NCBI GenBank assembly: GCA_905221605.1
Contig: CAJNDS010000052.1
Span: 180,409-244,408 of the forward strand
Reading direction: 5' to 3'
Length of the DNA stretch: 64,000 nucleotides
Origin: Symbiodinium natans
Lineage: Eukaryota; Sar; Dinophyceae; Suessiales; Symbiodiniaceae
The position numbers and the translations under genes are program-made. The notes under the pieces were generated by a model, which saw only the letters and a program-made list of their open reading frames with translations, made no database searches and was not told where the DNA came from. Positions 27,827 through 36,994 of the stretch are shown piece after piece (the first letter of the stretch is position 1; each line of letters starts with the position of its first letter).

Positions 27827-30251
27827 CCTGATGATCGGCTTCTGGGTTTTGACCTGATGAACTGGCTGATGTTGTCGCTGTTCTTGATGTTGGAGCTTGG
27901 GTTGAGGCTATTCCTCTACTTGGGGCTTCACTCTGAGTTTCCTGCATTTCTACATTCCTAGCCGTGTAGCCCATGTCTCTCTGTTTCTTCCTACACTGGG
28001 CCTCAAAGTGTCCATACTTCTGGCAGTAATGGCAAACTCCTGTAGCTGCTTGGGCCTTTCCTTTGCCTTTACCTTTGTAGCTACCTTTGAACCCTTTGTA
28101 ACCTTTTCCTCTGCCTTTGTAACCTCTAAAGCCTCTACCTCGGCCTTTCCAGTTTCCACCTCTGCCTTTGCCTCTACCTTTTCCTTTGCCTCGACCTTTG
28201 AAACCACCTTTGCCTGAATCCTTGCCTGAATCCTTACCACCTTTCTTTCCTTTACCTTTGTACCCGTACCAATCTCTACCTTTGCCTTTCCAAGCCTGAG
28301 ACACATCCATGGCTGCAACACCCTGATGATCTTCTCCCTTGTCAATGAGGTCAGTAGTTGTCCTATGAGGTGTTCCTTGGGACTGCGTAAGCGAATTGGT
28401 CCACTTCTCAGTTGACTCATAGTTCACGAGATACTGCCTAAGTGCCGGGTACTTCGTCTTTTCATCTAGGTTGAGCAACAAATGTCTCTTTACTTCAGGC
28501 TTCATTCCTTGAATCAATGTACTAACCTTCAAGTTCTCCTGCACCTTTTCTCCAGTGGACTTTTCGAACTGCTCAATGCGTTCCTCATATTCGAGGATGT
28601 TCTCTGCAATACCTTTGTCCTTGGCAAAACGGAAATTCATGATGTTGTGGAAAAGTTCCAGCGATCTTGCTCTATTCACAGGCTGGTACTCTAACAACAG
28701 CATCCTATAGGCTTCCATACCGTTCTCTTCTGTCGTATGGCGAACCACACGATACGGTCTGCCTTTGGTGTAAGACGCTAAAATGCTGTACAACTTCCTG
28801 CACTGCGTTTTGGCCTCATCAGTCATGTCCAGCACTTCATTCTTCCTTAGGTCGTTCTCCACAAGGTCCATGGTTTCCACAAGGTCTTCATCCATAGCGC
28901 CAAGCCAGACTCGAAGTCGCTGCTTGAACTCCATGAAACCATTCTTTTCTTCTTGCCAAGTTCCTGGAGAAAATACTTCTGGAGGCTTGATGAGTTTGTG
29001 AAGCTCAACGTCACCTGGCTTTCTTCCTTTCACTGCTCTCTCTAGGCTGCTTCCGATCTCCTCGAAAGTTGTCACTGCTGTTTCCTGTGCTTGAAGCAAA
29101 GTGTGCTGTGCCTCTGCACTCTGCTGCTGAATTGCCTGCAGTGTATTGCTGAAGCTTGCTGTGATGCTTTGCTCTCGGGCTGTGCCTGCTGCTGCACTGC
29201 TCCTCATCTCTTCTGCTAAGGTTTGTATTCCTTGAAGCGTTTGCTGATTGATTTCTGCAAGTCTCTGTAGTGCATCTTCCATTCCTTTGGCTGCTTCCAA
29301 GTTGCTGTACACAAGCACAACAAGAAAGATTGTCTTGTGCTGTCTCCTCACTTCTACTCTTCTTCTCCTGCTTTTCCTTTTGGGGTCTTTCGCTCTCTTC
29401 GTTCTTGTCTGTACTGCTGTAAAGAGCAATCGTGAGAAGTACGATAGGATGATCCAAGTAATCATTCCTAGAGGTGTTCCTGCGAAAACTGTGAGACGAA
29501 TTCCTTCAAACACTAAGCTGTGCACGACGTCGTGAAACTTCTTTTCTAGTTGTTCGAACTGTTCCTTGAAAGGGATCTTTTCTACATTGTGAAACTTTCC
29601 TTCTACTAGGCTCTCATCTACTAGGCGCCTAGGAGCGTAGCCGGACTCAAGGCTCTCATTTTCTTCACTCACGTACATGTCGATGCTCCCAATCGTGTAG
29701 GCATTCATGAAGTCCTGGTTCACGGAGTACTTGTCGTAGTTCTTCTGAGAATGCGTATTGGGCTTTCCTGGGAGGCTCGTCCACACAACCATCAACTCAC
29801 TCTCGTCAATCTCGGCAATCACCTTTCTCCCACGTCTCTCTTCCTTGGAGGATCTGTCATCTCCAAGGGCAAGTTCATCCTTGGCTCTTCCGGGCCCAAG
29901 GGCCTGCCACGGATTCTCTTCGAAGCCATATCTTCCTGGAGTCATGCTCATCCCGCACAAAGTGGCGAGGATCCCCAGGGCAAAACCAACCAGCAGCACC
30001 ATTCCTGCTGCCATTCCGTAGCACCTCATGTTCCTTTGCTTCACTTCCTGAATCTTGTATCGTTCAGGGAAGCAATCGAAGCAAGGGGCGAAGTCCCTCA
30101 CTGTTCCACCAACAACCGTCTGGTTCCTGATGTGACCACAATCTCGTTTGTGGTACCTTCTTCCTGCTCTTGTTGCTATCCGGACTGTGGGGAGGTACTC
30201 GAAGATCTCTCGGACTTCGACGTTCCTTTCCTGTTTCCACATTTGTCTCAT
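27801..30251 (-). CDS. Copia Gag with N-terminal membrane segments and CCHC zinc knuckle
   Basis: 816 codons. The N-terminus has a Cys/His motif (GRRYHKRDCGH, about residue 30-40) and a strong hydrophobic helix (about 76-101). A second hydrophobic segment (about 250-277) is followed by an Arg/Lys-rich stretch. A Gln-rich helical segment (about 320-400) precedes the Gag core (about 410-620, WQEEKNGFMEFKQRLRVWL type). A Gly/Lys-rich RNA-binding tail (about 655-732) leads to the knuckle CHYCQKYGHFEAQC (740-753, CX2CX4HX4C). Membrane segments are not usual in copia Gag. The 3' end overlaps the protease ORF by about 26 bases in the +1 frame, so a +1 frameshift, as in Ty1, could make Gag-Pol. The assigned start is the first in-frame start and may be too long. 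Confidence 0.85.
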   Translation of the reverse strand: MRQMWKQERNVEVREIFEYLPTVRIATRAGRRYHKRDCGHIRNQTVVGGTVRDFAPCFDCFPERYKIQEVKQRNMRCYGMAAGMVLLVGFALGILATLCGMSMTPGRYGFEENPWQALGPGRAKDELALGDDRSSKEERRGRKVIAEIDESELMVVWTSLPGKPNTHSQKNYDKYSVNQDFMNAYTIGSIDMYVSEENESLESGYAPRRLVDESLVEGKFHNVEKIPFKEQFEQLEKKFHDVVHSLVFEGIRLTVFAGTPLGMITWIILSYFSRLLFTAVQTRTKRAKDPKRKSRRRRVEVRRQHKTIFLVVLVYSNLEAAKGMEDALQRLAEINQQTLQGIQTLAEEMRSSAAAGTAREQSITASFSNTLQAIQQQSAEAQHTLLQAQETAVTTFEEIGSSLERAVKGRKPGDVELHKLIKPPEVFSPGTWQEEKNGFMEFKQRLRVWLGAMDEDLVETMDLVENDLRKNEVLDMTDEAKTQCRKLYSILASYTKGRPYRVVRHTTEENGMEAYRMLLLEYQPVNRARSLELFHNIMNFRFAKDKGIAENILEYEERIEQFEKSTGEKVQENLKVSTLIQGMKPEVKRHLLLNLDEKTKYPALRQYLVNYESTEKWTNSLTQSQGTPHRTTTDLIDKGEDHQGVAAMDVSQAWKGKGRDWYGYKGKGKKGGKDSGKDSGKGGFKGRGKGKGRGKGRGGNWKGRGRGFRGYKGRGKGYKGFKGSYKGKGKGKAQAATGVCHYCQKYGHFEAQCRKKQRDMGYTARNVEMQETQSEAPSRGIASTQAPTSRTATTSASSSGQNPEADHQDGNNAPHR

Positions 30252-30330
30252 CCCACAGACGAGGGAAGCCGAGGACGATTCCTACTCCTGCTATGTGTAG
30301 CATCATCGCTGCCTCTGGTTCCTGGAACGG

Positions 30331-30344
30331 CAGCTCCGCTACCA
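30331..30344 (-). promoter_or_regulatory. Primer-binding site
   Basis: Directly after the 5' LTR the minus strand reads TGGTAGCGGAGCTG. The TGGTA start is complementary to a tRNA 3' CCA end, and TGGTAGCG resembles initiator-Met primer sites of other copia elements. Confidence 0.7.
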
Positions 30345-30523
30345 TGTCAAAGATAAGGTCAATCTAAAGCTACCTGAAAAGCTGGGACACTCCGCACTTT
30401 TCCTGGGTTCGCTGTGGTGTGTGTCCTTGTTCGAGCCTGTCGTCGACAAGACGTTCCGAGGCTCTGGTGTGCATTCCACATGCACCTGGTGCACAGCTTC
30501 CTGTACTGCGTAGATGTTTAACA
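30345..30523 (-). repeat. 5' LTR of the copia element
   Basis: 179 bp, nearly identical to 11378-11556. It should hold the promoter for minus-strand transcription. Confidence 0.95.
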
Positions 30524-30528
30524 ATGGC
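30524..30528. repeat. Target-site duplication ATGGC (right)
   Basis: Matches 11373-11377 exactly. Confidence 0.93.
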
Positions 30529-31500
30529 GGGATTCTTCCGGTTGGAGAAGTGCCCCGGTTAATGTCTCGGGCCCAAGAGGACACAACGATCGGTACCGCG
30601 GAGCACCATAATTTGGGACATCAACGCCTGCGGAAATTCAGGTTGAAAGACACACAACCCCGCATCACAAATCACAAGAGCCCAAGTCCCCATAGCTCCT
30701 GAACCCTACAACGGCGTCGCCGGAGGCTCAAGCTCGGGAGACTTCGGGCTAGGGTTGTGGGCTTGGGGTTTAGGGGCTTAGGATTTAAGGCTTCGGGGTT
30801 TAGCCTGGGGCTTCGGGCTTAGGTAGACAAGGGTTGCAAGGTTTGAGTCCGAAAGAATGGGGCTTCGCTGGGCACGCAATGCAAAGGTTTTGCCCGATGC
30901 GGTATATAATATACACCTAAACTCTGTTCTCATGATTCAAGCCCCTATATTAAGCTCCAATCCCCATAAATCTACGGCTGGCGTTGCTAACTTGTGTGTC
31001 GGGCTCTCTGGTTTAGCCACCCATTACCAACATGCCCCAGGCAGGGTTTCCATGTCTTAGAGGCACCGTTCCGTGAATCCAGGGCTTGCAAGGCAACCGC
31101 GTGATCCTGGGAAGATCTGTGGCTTGTATTTCCGCTGAACGCACAAAACCGACCTGTGGTAATTGTGCGCCCAGCGGCGCAGATGTGTCACAGACATTGC
31201 ATCCGAAAGGTTCCCTTTCCCCATCCCCTGCCCACGGTGCGCAACGGCATTTTGTGACGGGAGCTGGTGAACGGAGCTGCAGCAGCTAGCAAGAGGAGCG
31301 GGGGATGCGCACTCTATTTCAGCACGCAAGTAAAGATGTCAAAGCATCATGAAAATGGAAACTCAAAAAGCATCCCCACACTTCAAGTTTCCACATGTGG
31401 ATCGCACGCCTGGTTTGACACTGGGGTTGCCTGCCTGCACGCCGCCAATCACGGTTTAAGGTTGAGGGTTTAAGGAAAGTTTAAGGTTGAGGGTTTTGGG
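30529..31500. other. Intergenic DNA with degenerate telomere-like repeats
   Basis: No convincing gene. Degenerate GGGTTTAG-type sequence at about 30725-30850 and again at 31455-31510. Confidence 0.6.
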
Positions 31501-31504
31501 ATTG

Positions 31505-31815
31505 GGGTCAGGTCATGCAAAGGTGGCCTTGAGTGATAGCGGGGAGTCAGAGTCAATACCAAGGCAGGCACACTCACTCAAGTGGAACGTGCGATTCCTG
31601 AAATGATTGTCGCACTGCCACATCATAGGGGGCATGGCATGCAAACACACACGCAACACGCCACTTCTCTTCCACACAGATTGTGTCCTGGACCCCCGCC
31701 ACCCCCCACTCCCGCCCACTCCCACCCCCGCCTCCCCCGCCTCCCCTGCCTCCCCCGTCCCCGTAGAGCTGCATCTGGCTGCGGCTGAACACGCGGGCAA
31801 AGAGTCGAAGATGAG
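31505..31815 (+). repeat. Dispersed repeat R, copy 1
   Basis: Shares with 34770-35145 the ordered blocks gtggccttgag, agtcagagtcaataccaagg, actcactca, gtcgcactgccacat, acacacgca(g/a)cacgccac, a C-rich tract and gctgcatctg. Same orientation as copy 2. Confidence 0.8.
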
Positions 31816-32359
31816 CTATGTGTATCGCTTCTTTGACATACATTCACAAATGAGGACTTTCATATCGTTTTGGTCATTTGAGAATATTGATTTTCTGTCG
31901 TCGCTACTTCAGGACTGTTCTCAAGTAGTTGAGGCTGTGACGCGTCATCTAGTGTTGCCAGCACTGTCCACTGCCTATGCTCTCTACTCTCTGCTCTCTG
32001 CTCTCCTTCCTCTCTTCAAGCTCAAGCTTTGGGCAGCCTTTGGCAGAGGCCACAAGAGAAAGACATGAACTGTGAAAAAAATGTCATGACCTCCCGTGTA
32101 TTTTCCTGGAGCCTTGCAAGCCGGCATCAATCTGTGCACTGAGCGACTTATGAAGTTTGTGCAAAGCGCTCAAGCTGGCGATGAGATTCGCCCAAAGGTC
32201 AAAAAGACATCAAAAGTGTCGAGACTGCAGGGAACACAGCGGCATCGTGATCCCTCAGCCACGGTCCGGATTCCCGAAAAGAATCCAGCACCCCTAGGCC
32301 CCAAGTCTTGCAAACTGCTGCTGCAAGCTCCGGCCCGCCCCACTCACAACAAAGCTAGC

Positions 32360-34534
32360 TCAGGAAGTCTGGGCCAGCTCGGTGTCTTTGGAGAATTGCT
32401 TGGCCACCTCTTCCATCTTGGTTATGTCACGCCCGGATCTTTTCAACAAACTCAAAGCTGTCTTGTAGTTCTCAGCCACATGCGGAGTGTCGATCATGTA
32501 GCTCTTGCGAATGCCGTACGTTAACAAGCAACCTGTGCTTTGCTCGGCCAAGAACCATCCTTGCGGAATGTAGCACACATCGTCCTGTGCCAGGGTCACT
32601 GTGTAACCCAGCTTGGCATCACCATGCTGGGCGATGTAGGTGTCATCCATGTTGAGGACGAAATCGACCACATCTTTGAGATTCGGCTCCTTGTTGTCCA
32701 TTTGCTCAACAAGCTTGGTCAGGTTGAACGCCACCAAGTTCACCCCGCCCATGGCAACCACTCGGATCATCGCAGCCGCATTGGGAGCGAGGAAGCCTCC
32801 AGACATTTTGCTGTCAAAGCCCCAGTACCACATGTTGGCCTGAAAGTTGGCCCCGTCTTGGAGCTTGGACACGTCCAACAACTTTGCAGTCGGTGCAAAG
32901 CCTGTCATCAAGGCGACTGCTTGCTCCTTCCCTTGCTTCTGCAGGACAGGCGCCACGGCCCTGCCATCGGTCTTTACCGATGGAGCCTTTTGGTAGCCAC
33001 CACCAACCTCCATGAGCTTCACGCTGCTCTCTGCATGATTCCTCCATGTCTAGACGGCTTCACTGGCACGCATCACCCATGGCTCATCCGCATGCGCAGC
33101 CGGGTCGAAGCCCTGACCGGAGTGCACAACAAACGGCTTCCAGCAGCTATCCTTGATGCCAAAGATTGGGTGACTCAGCTTGCTGAACATCCTGGCCTTA
33201 GCAGCTGCATTTTTGGCAGCCTCCCTCATCTTCACCGCCTCGTCTGCCTCTTGCTGCCTCTTCTTCCTGGCATCTGCTCGTTCCTGCGACGTTTTCTTTT
33301 GCTTGAGATAGCTCTGCACGTCACTGCTGATCTTGAGCAATGCTTTCATGAACAGGTCCACGGTCGCAAGCTCGGTTTTGATCAGGGTGGTCTGCATGTC
33401 ACTGACCTCCTTCGCATCTGTCAGGTTCTTCAAACCATGAGCCCTGCATGTGAAGTAGACAGAAGGCATCAAGCTAGCATCACTCTTCACGAGCTTGACA
33501 TCAGGGCCCACACTTTCAAGCGCTTTCTTCAGATCATCAAGGGCCTTCTCCCGATCAGCATCACTCGGGGAGGGCATGTCAACCTCCCAACATCTCAAGG
33601 CTGCCTCACAGGCCTCGAGGCAAGACTGATACGAAAGCGCAACAGCATCCTGCTCAGAAGAGTTTGGAGCAAGGTACTCCCGGACACTCTTGCGAGCTTC
33701 CTCAAGCTTCTTCTTGGCATTCTCGGCTGCTTTGCTGCAAAGACCAAGCTTGTCCAAGACCTTGTTGCAGGCAGTCGTCTTGAACGCCGTGAATGCTGGG
33801 CCTGACGATGCAAGCTTCTCGAACTTCATGCGGGCTTTCTTTTCTGCTGGCGTCTCGACCTTCTCACCGCTCTCTTCCAAGGCTCGCTTGCCCTTCGCAG
33901 GCGGTGTTGTAGCCTCAGCAGCTGCGTCAGCCGCATCCTCGTTGAAGAAACCATCGATGTCACGACCACGCATGTTGCCCTTGCACTGCTGAAGCAGCAC
34001 ACGGCGGTCCTCGGCATTGAGCTGTTTCTCTTGAACCCCACCTTCTTCAAGATAAACGGACTTGCTTCGATCCTTGTCTGAATGCTTTTCTTCAATCACC
34101 GGAATCCAAACAATCAGTTTCTTTCGTCGCCATTTCCCTTCGCTCGGGTTCTCCTCGTCAAACTCTTCCATGGCCTCCGTTGCGGTCTCGGGGTTGCTCA
34201 TTGCTGTCTCAAGGCTTTCGATTTCATTTTCTTTCTTTGCCTGATAAAACATGTTGTCAAAGGTCTGGTTGTGCTTCTTGCACCATCGCTTGCTCTTCAC
34301 GCACTCGTCGTCGCAAGTCAAGATGAAACATGTCTTCACAACTGCTGGCCCTTTGGATTTGGCCTTCGCCTTCGCTTTGCCCTTGGGAGCTGCTGAGGCT
34401 GAGGAAGGCTCACCTTCCATCTTGGCCACCTTGGCCCCCTTAGCCATCTGCGTCACGATGTCGGGACAATCATTCGCGAAGGCGTCAATTTCAAGGTCAA
34501 AATCCATGACTGCCACACAATGCGGGGCACTCAC
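32360..34534 (-). CDS. Unknown coiled-coil protein with C-terminal cupin-like region, in-frame TAG
   Basis: Two ORFs in the same frame separated only by TAG at 33050-33052: 494 codons from ATG 34534, then about 230 more to 32360. The N-terminal part has Ala/Lys-rich sequence, a Cys/His cluster (CFILTCDDECVKSKRWCKKH, about residues 70-90) and coiled coils rich in Ala, Lys and Glu, including AARKKRQQEAD-type sequence. The part after TAG includes DDVCYIPQGWFLAEQ and GCLLTYGIRKSYM, which resembles the end of a cupin or JmjC-like fold, but metal ligands are not evident. No family named. One stop in a 2.2-kb frame points to a recent nonsense mutation or readthrough. Confidence 0.55.
33050..33052 (-). 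other. In-frame TAG inside the coiled-coil/cupin-like gene
   Basis: The frame upstream (494 codons) and downstream (about 230 codons) is identical and open. Context GTC TAG ACA. Confidence 0.85.
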
Positions 34535-34769
34535 GCCGGCTCCACGATGGAGGCTGACTCACAAGATTGCATATGAGACAGACTTCAGTGAACAGATAGG
34601 TTCGCTGAGCTAGAAAAGATGGTGGCATCTTCTTCTCTGCTCCTACTGCGAATTTAGAAACTTTGCCTGGGTGGAAAGATTTGAATTCCCGATTCCCGAC
34701 AGCAAACGCCTAGTGCCGCTGCAAAGGTGCCTGCTGTTTCCTGCTTAAGACGACACATGTGCGCAGCAT

Positions 34770-35145
34770 GTGCAAAAGGTGGCCTTGAGCGGAGCGGAGT
34801 AGAAAGATCCACAAGTCATAGCGGCCATAGCGAGCAGTCAGAGTCAATACCAAGGCAAGCAAACTCACTCATTTGGATGATTCCTGCAATACTTGTCGCA
34901 CTGCCACATGGCATACAAAGACACACGCAGCACGCCACGGCCCTGCCACATGTCTGTGTCCTGGACCAACGCCCACCCGCAAGCCCCCACTCCCCACTTC
35001 CCCTCCCCTCTCTCCCCCCCTCACCCCCGTCTCCTCCACCCCCCCCTCCTCCATCACCTCACCACCCCCCCTCCAACGTCCAACCGCCCCTCCTCCACCC
35101 CCCCCCCCCATGCCCCCGCACAGCTGCATCTGACAGCGCAGCTAA
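34770..35145 (+). repeat. Dispersed repeat R, copy 2
   Basis: Same ordered blocks as copy 1, with an extra insert after gtggccttgag. Together the copies flank the 32360-34534 gene as direct repeats. Confidence 0.8.
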
Positions 35146-35524
35146 GCAAGCAGGCATAGGCATGCAAGATTTTGCTGACACATCCATCTGCCGGCTGACG
35201 CATCTGCGGCATGCAAGTCACGCAAGATCTGGGCCAGTGGGTTTCTTCACTTCCGTCACCTGATGTCTAATTTCGACTTCTACCTTCTGCTACTTCCCCT
35301 GCCCCTGGCCTGGTTCTTGCTGTTGTCACGGTGATGAAAAGACACGTCACACTTGTCACGCTGTGCTTCAGCTATGGACTGTACACTGTGAGGCAAAAGT
35401 TGTGAGTCAAAAGCACAGACAAGGATACACTCACGCAGGGCTGCAATGCCAAGGTCGCAAGTCGCAAACTACCCACGATGAATCACAGCTATTGCTTCTG
35501 TTTCGGACCGAAGTTCGGACACTG

Positions 35525-36535
35525 CTACTCATCCTGCACCGAGGCATCTTGGGAATCTGCAGCCAGAGACAGGTCTGGCGTTGAACTTCCCTGGCCGATA
35601 GAGAAGCTAGAGCCGCCCTTCCTGAGCAAGGTTCTTTCAGGCTGTATGCTCACCGAGCGATCAAGCTTCACAGTGTGCGCCATGATATAGAACATCCATG
35701 AAGCAATCACTGGCAAATGCCAGCCGTTGCCAAGGAGCTTCTTCTGCTGGCAGGAAGAAAAATCGGACAAAGCATCCGTCATCAAGCAAGCACGTTTCCA
35801 TTTGCTTCTGTCTGGAAAGACATTGAACCCGTGCGCCAGAAACTGTTCCATTGGCAGCACCGGCCTGTTTGCTGACCAAGCGTGCAAAGTTCCATGAGTC
35901 AGAGCCGAGGGCAGCATCTCTGAAGGAGTGCTTGCACCTTGGCCCAGATTCTGCTCCAGGTCTGCAAACCATGCACTAGGGCCAGCGTCGACAGCACTGA
36001 GAGCACCAACTGCAGCATGGTCAACCTCAACCGTCTCGGCCAGATGACGCTGACGATCCTGCTCGTAGGACTGAAGTCGCACCATCTGGCCTGGTGCGTA
36101 GATGTGATGCAACTGCACATTCTCCAAAGGAACGTTCTCTGGCAACTCAAAGCCTCGCTTCCGTGCCATTTCACACAAGTACGCACGAACTTCTGCATCA
36201 TTAGCAGCCAAGCAAATGTCACCGGTTGTTGCGACGCTCCTTTCAAAGAACTGCATGAAATGAGCAGAGATCTCAGACGCAGGAGGTCCAAACCACGCCA
36301 TAGTTTCACGATTCAAGGCACAAGTAAACACACGCGTGCGCCTGACTGGCCATCCAAGCATCATCGGAGACAGCACAATGCTGAAGACGTCGTGCGTGTT
36401 CTCCAAGGCAGAGAGCTTCTCCTCCCAAAAACAAAAATGACTGGGTCCTGAAAGGCCTCTGGGCCTCTGGGCTTTGGTAACTGTTGGTGGTTCTTCGTGC
36501 CGTTGGAACAAAGGCAGGGCAGCACAGTCTCACTC
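35525..36535 (-). CDS. Methyltransferase-like gene, C-terminal part
   Basis: Open frame from about 36530 (ATG at 36511) to the stop at 35525. Carries HDVFSIVLSPMMLGWPVRRTRV and the GNGW...P motif of the SAM-binding fold, then a Ser-rich tail. An upstream in-frame TGA near 36528-36536 means an exon boundary must lie just downstream of it. Confidence 0.65.
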
Positions 36536-36591
36536 ATACGATTAAGACTCGGTCTTCAACATTGACTAAACAACAACACGCGACCAGCACT

Positions 36592-36713
36592 CTAAACCCT
36601 AAACCCTAAACCCTAAACCCTAAACCCTAAGCCCTAAGCCCTAAACCCTAAACCCCAACCCCTAAACCCCTAAACCCTAAACCCTAAACCCTCAACCCTA
36701 AACCCTAAACCCT
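36592..36713. repeat. Interstitial telomeric repeat (CCCTAAA)n
   Basis: About seventeen units of CCCTAAA with a few variants (CCCTAAG, CCCCTAAA). This is the telomeric repeat type of plants and dinoflagellates. It lies inside the methyltransferase-like gene. Confidence 0.95.
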
Positions 36714-36983
36714 GAACTTGCCCCGGCCTGAACTGGGTAGCGGGGAGTACATTCACTGATCATGAAATCTTCCAGCCCTTGTTCAGCGCGAGCCACACGC
36801 TCACTCGCCCATATCGCATGTGGTCGTTCAGATGGATCTGCAAAGTGCAAGCCCTTGCCTGCAGCACTCCATCCTGTACACACAGTGCCGGCCATATTCA
36901 CGCGCACGAAGTTGGAGCTGCTGCGGGCAGTCTCTTCTTCTGCAATGCTCCTGGACACGGGGCAATCCAACTCCGACTCTGAC

Positions 36984-36994
36984 GCAAACAACTT
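36984..36994. repeat. LINE target-site duplication, left
   Basis: GCAAACAACTT; partner at 40852-40862 with one mismatch. Confidence 0.7.

Larger units (their letters stand above)
11378..30523 (-). mobile_element. Ty1/copia LTR retrotransposon, complete termini, interrupted by a nested element
   Basis: Two 179-bp LTRs (11378-11556 and 30345-30523) beginning TG and ending CA on both strands' terms, flanked by the perfect 5-bp duplication ATGGC (11373-11377 and 30524-30528). Transcription is on the minus strand, so 30345-30523 is the 5' LTR. Order of genes: Gag, protease, integrase, RT, RNase H (copia order), then an extra ORF. The nested 9.1-kb element at 11661-20788 sits in the 3' part, so the copia itself is about 10 kb. 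Pol is disrupted (stop between protease and integrase, frameshifts in the linker, RT/RNase H), so this copy is not autonomous. The LTRs differ by very few bases, implying recent insertion. Confidence 0.95.

Noticed and set aside
31574-31847. Gly-rich minus-strand ORFs
   Set aside because: Antisense of a C-rich tract in dispersed repeat R.
36762-36994. Use of the Met at 36762 as the LINE start
   Set aside because: This stretch is the antisense of the methyltransferase-like gene and lies outside the target duplication, so it is not part of the LINE.
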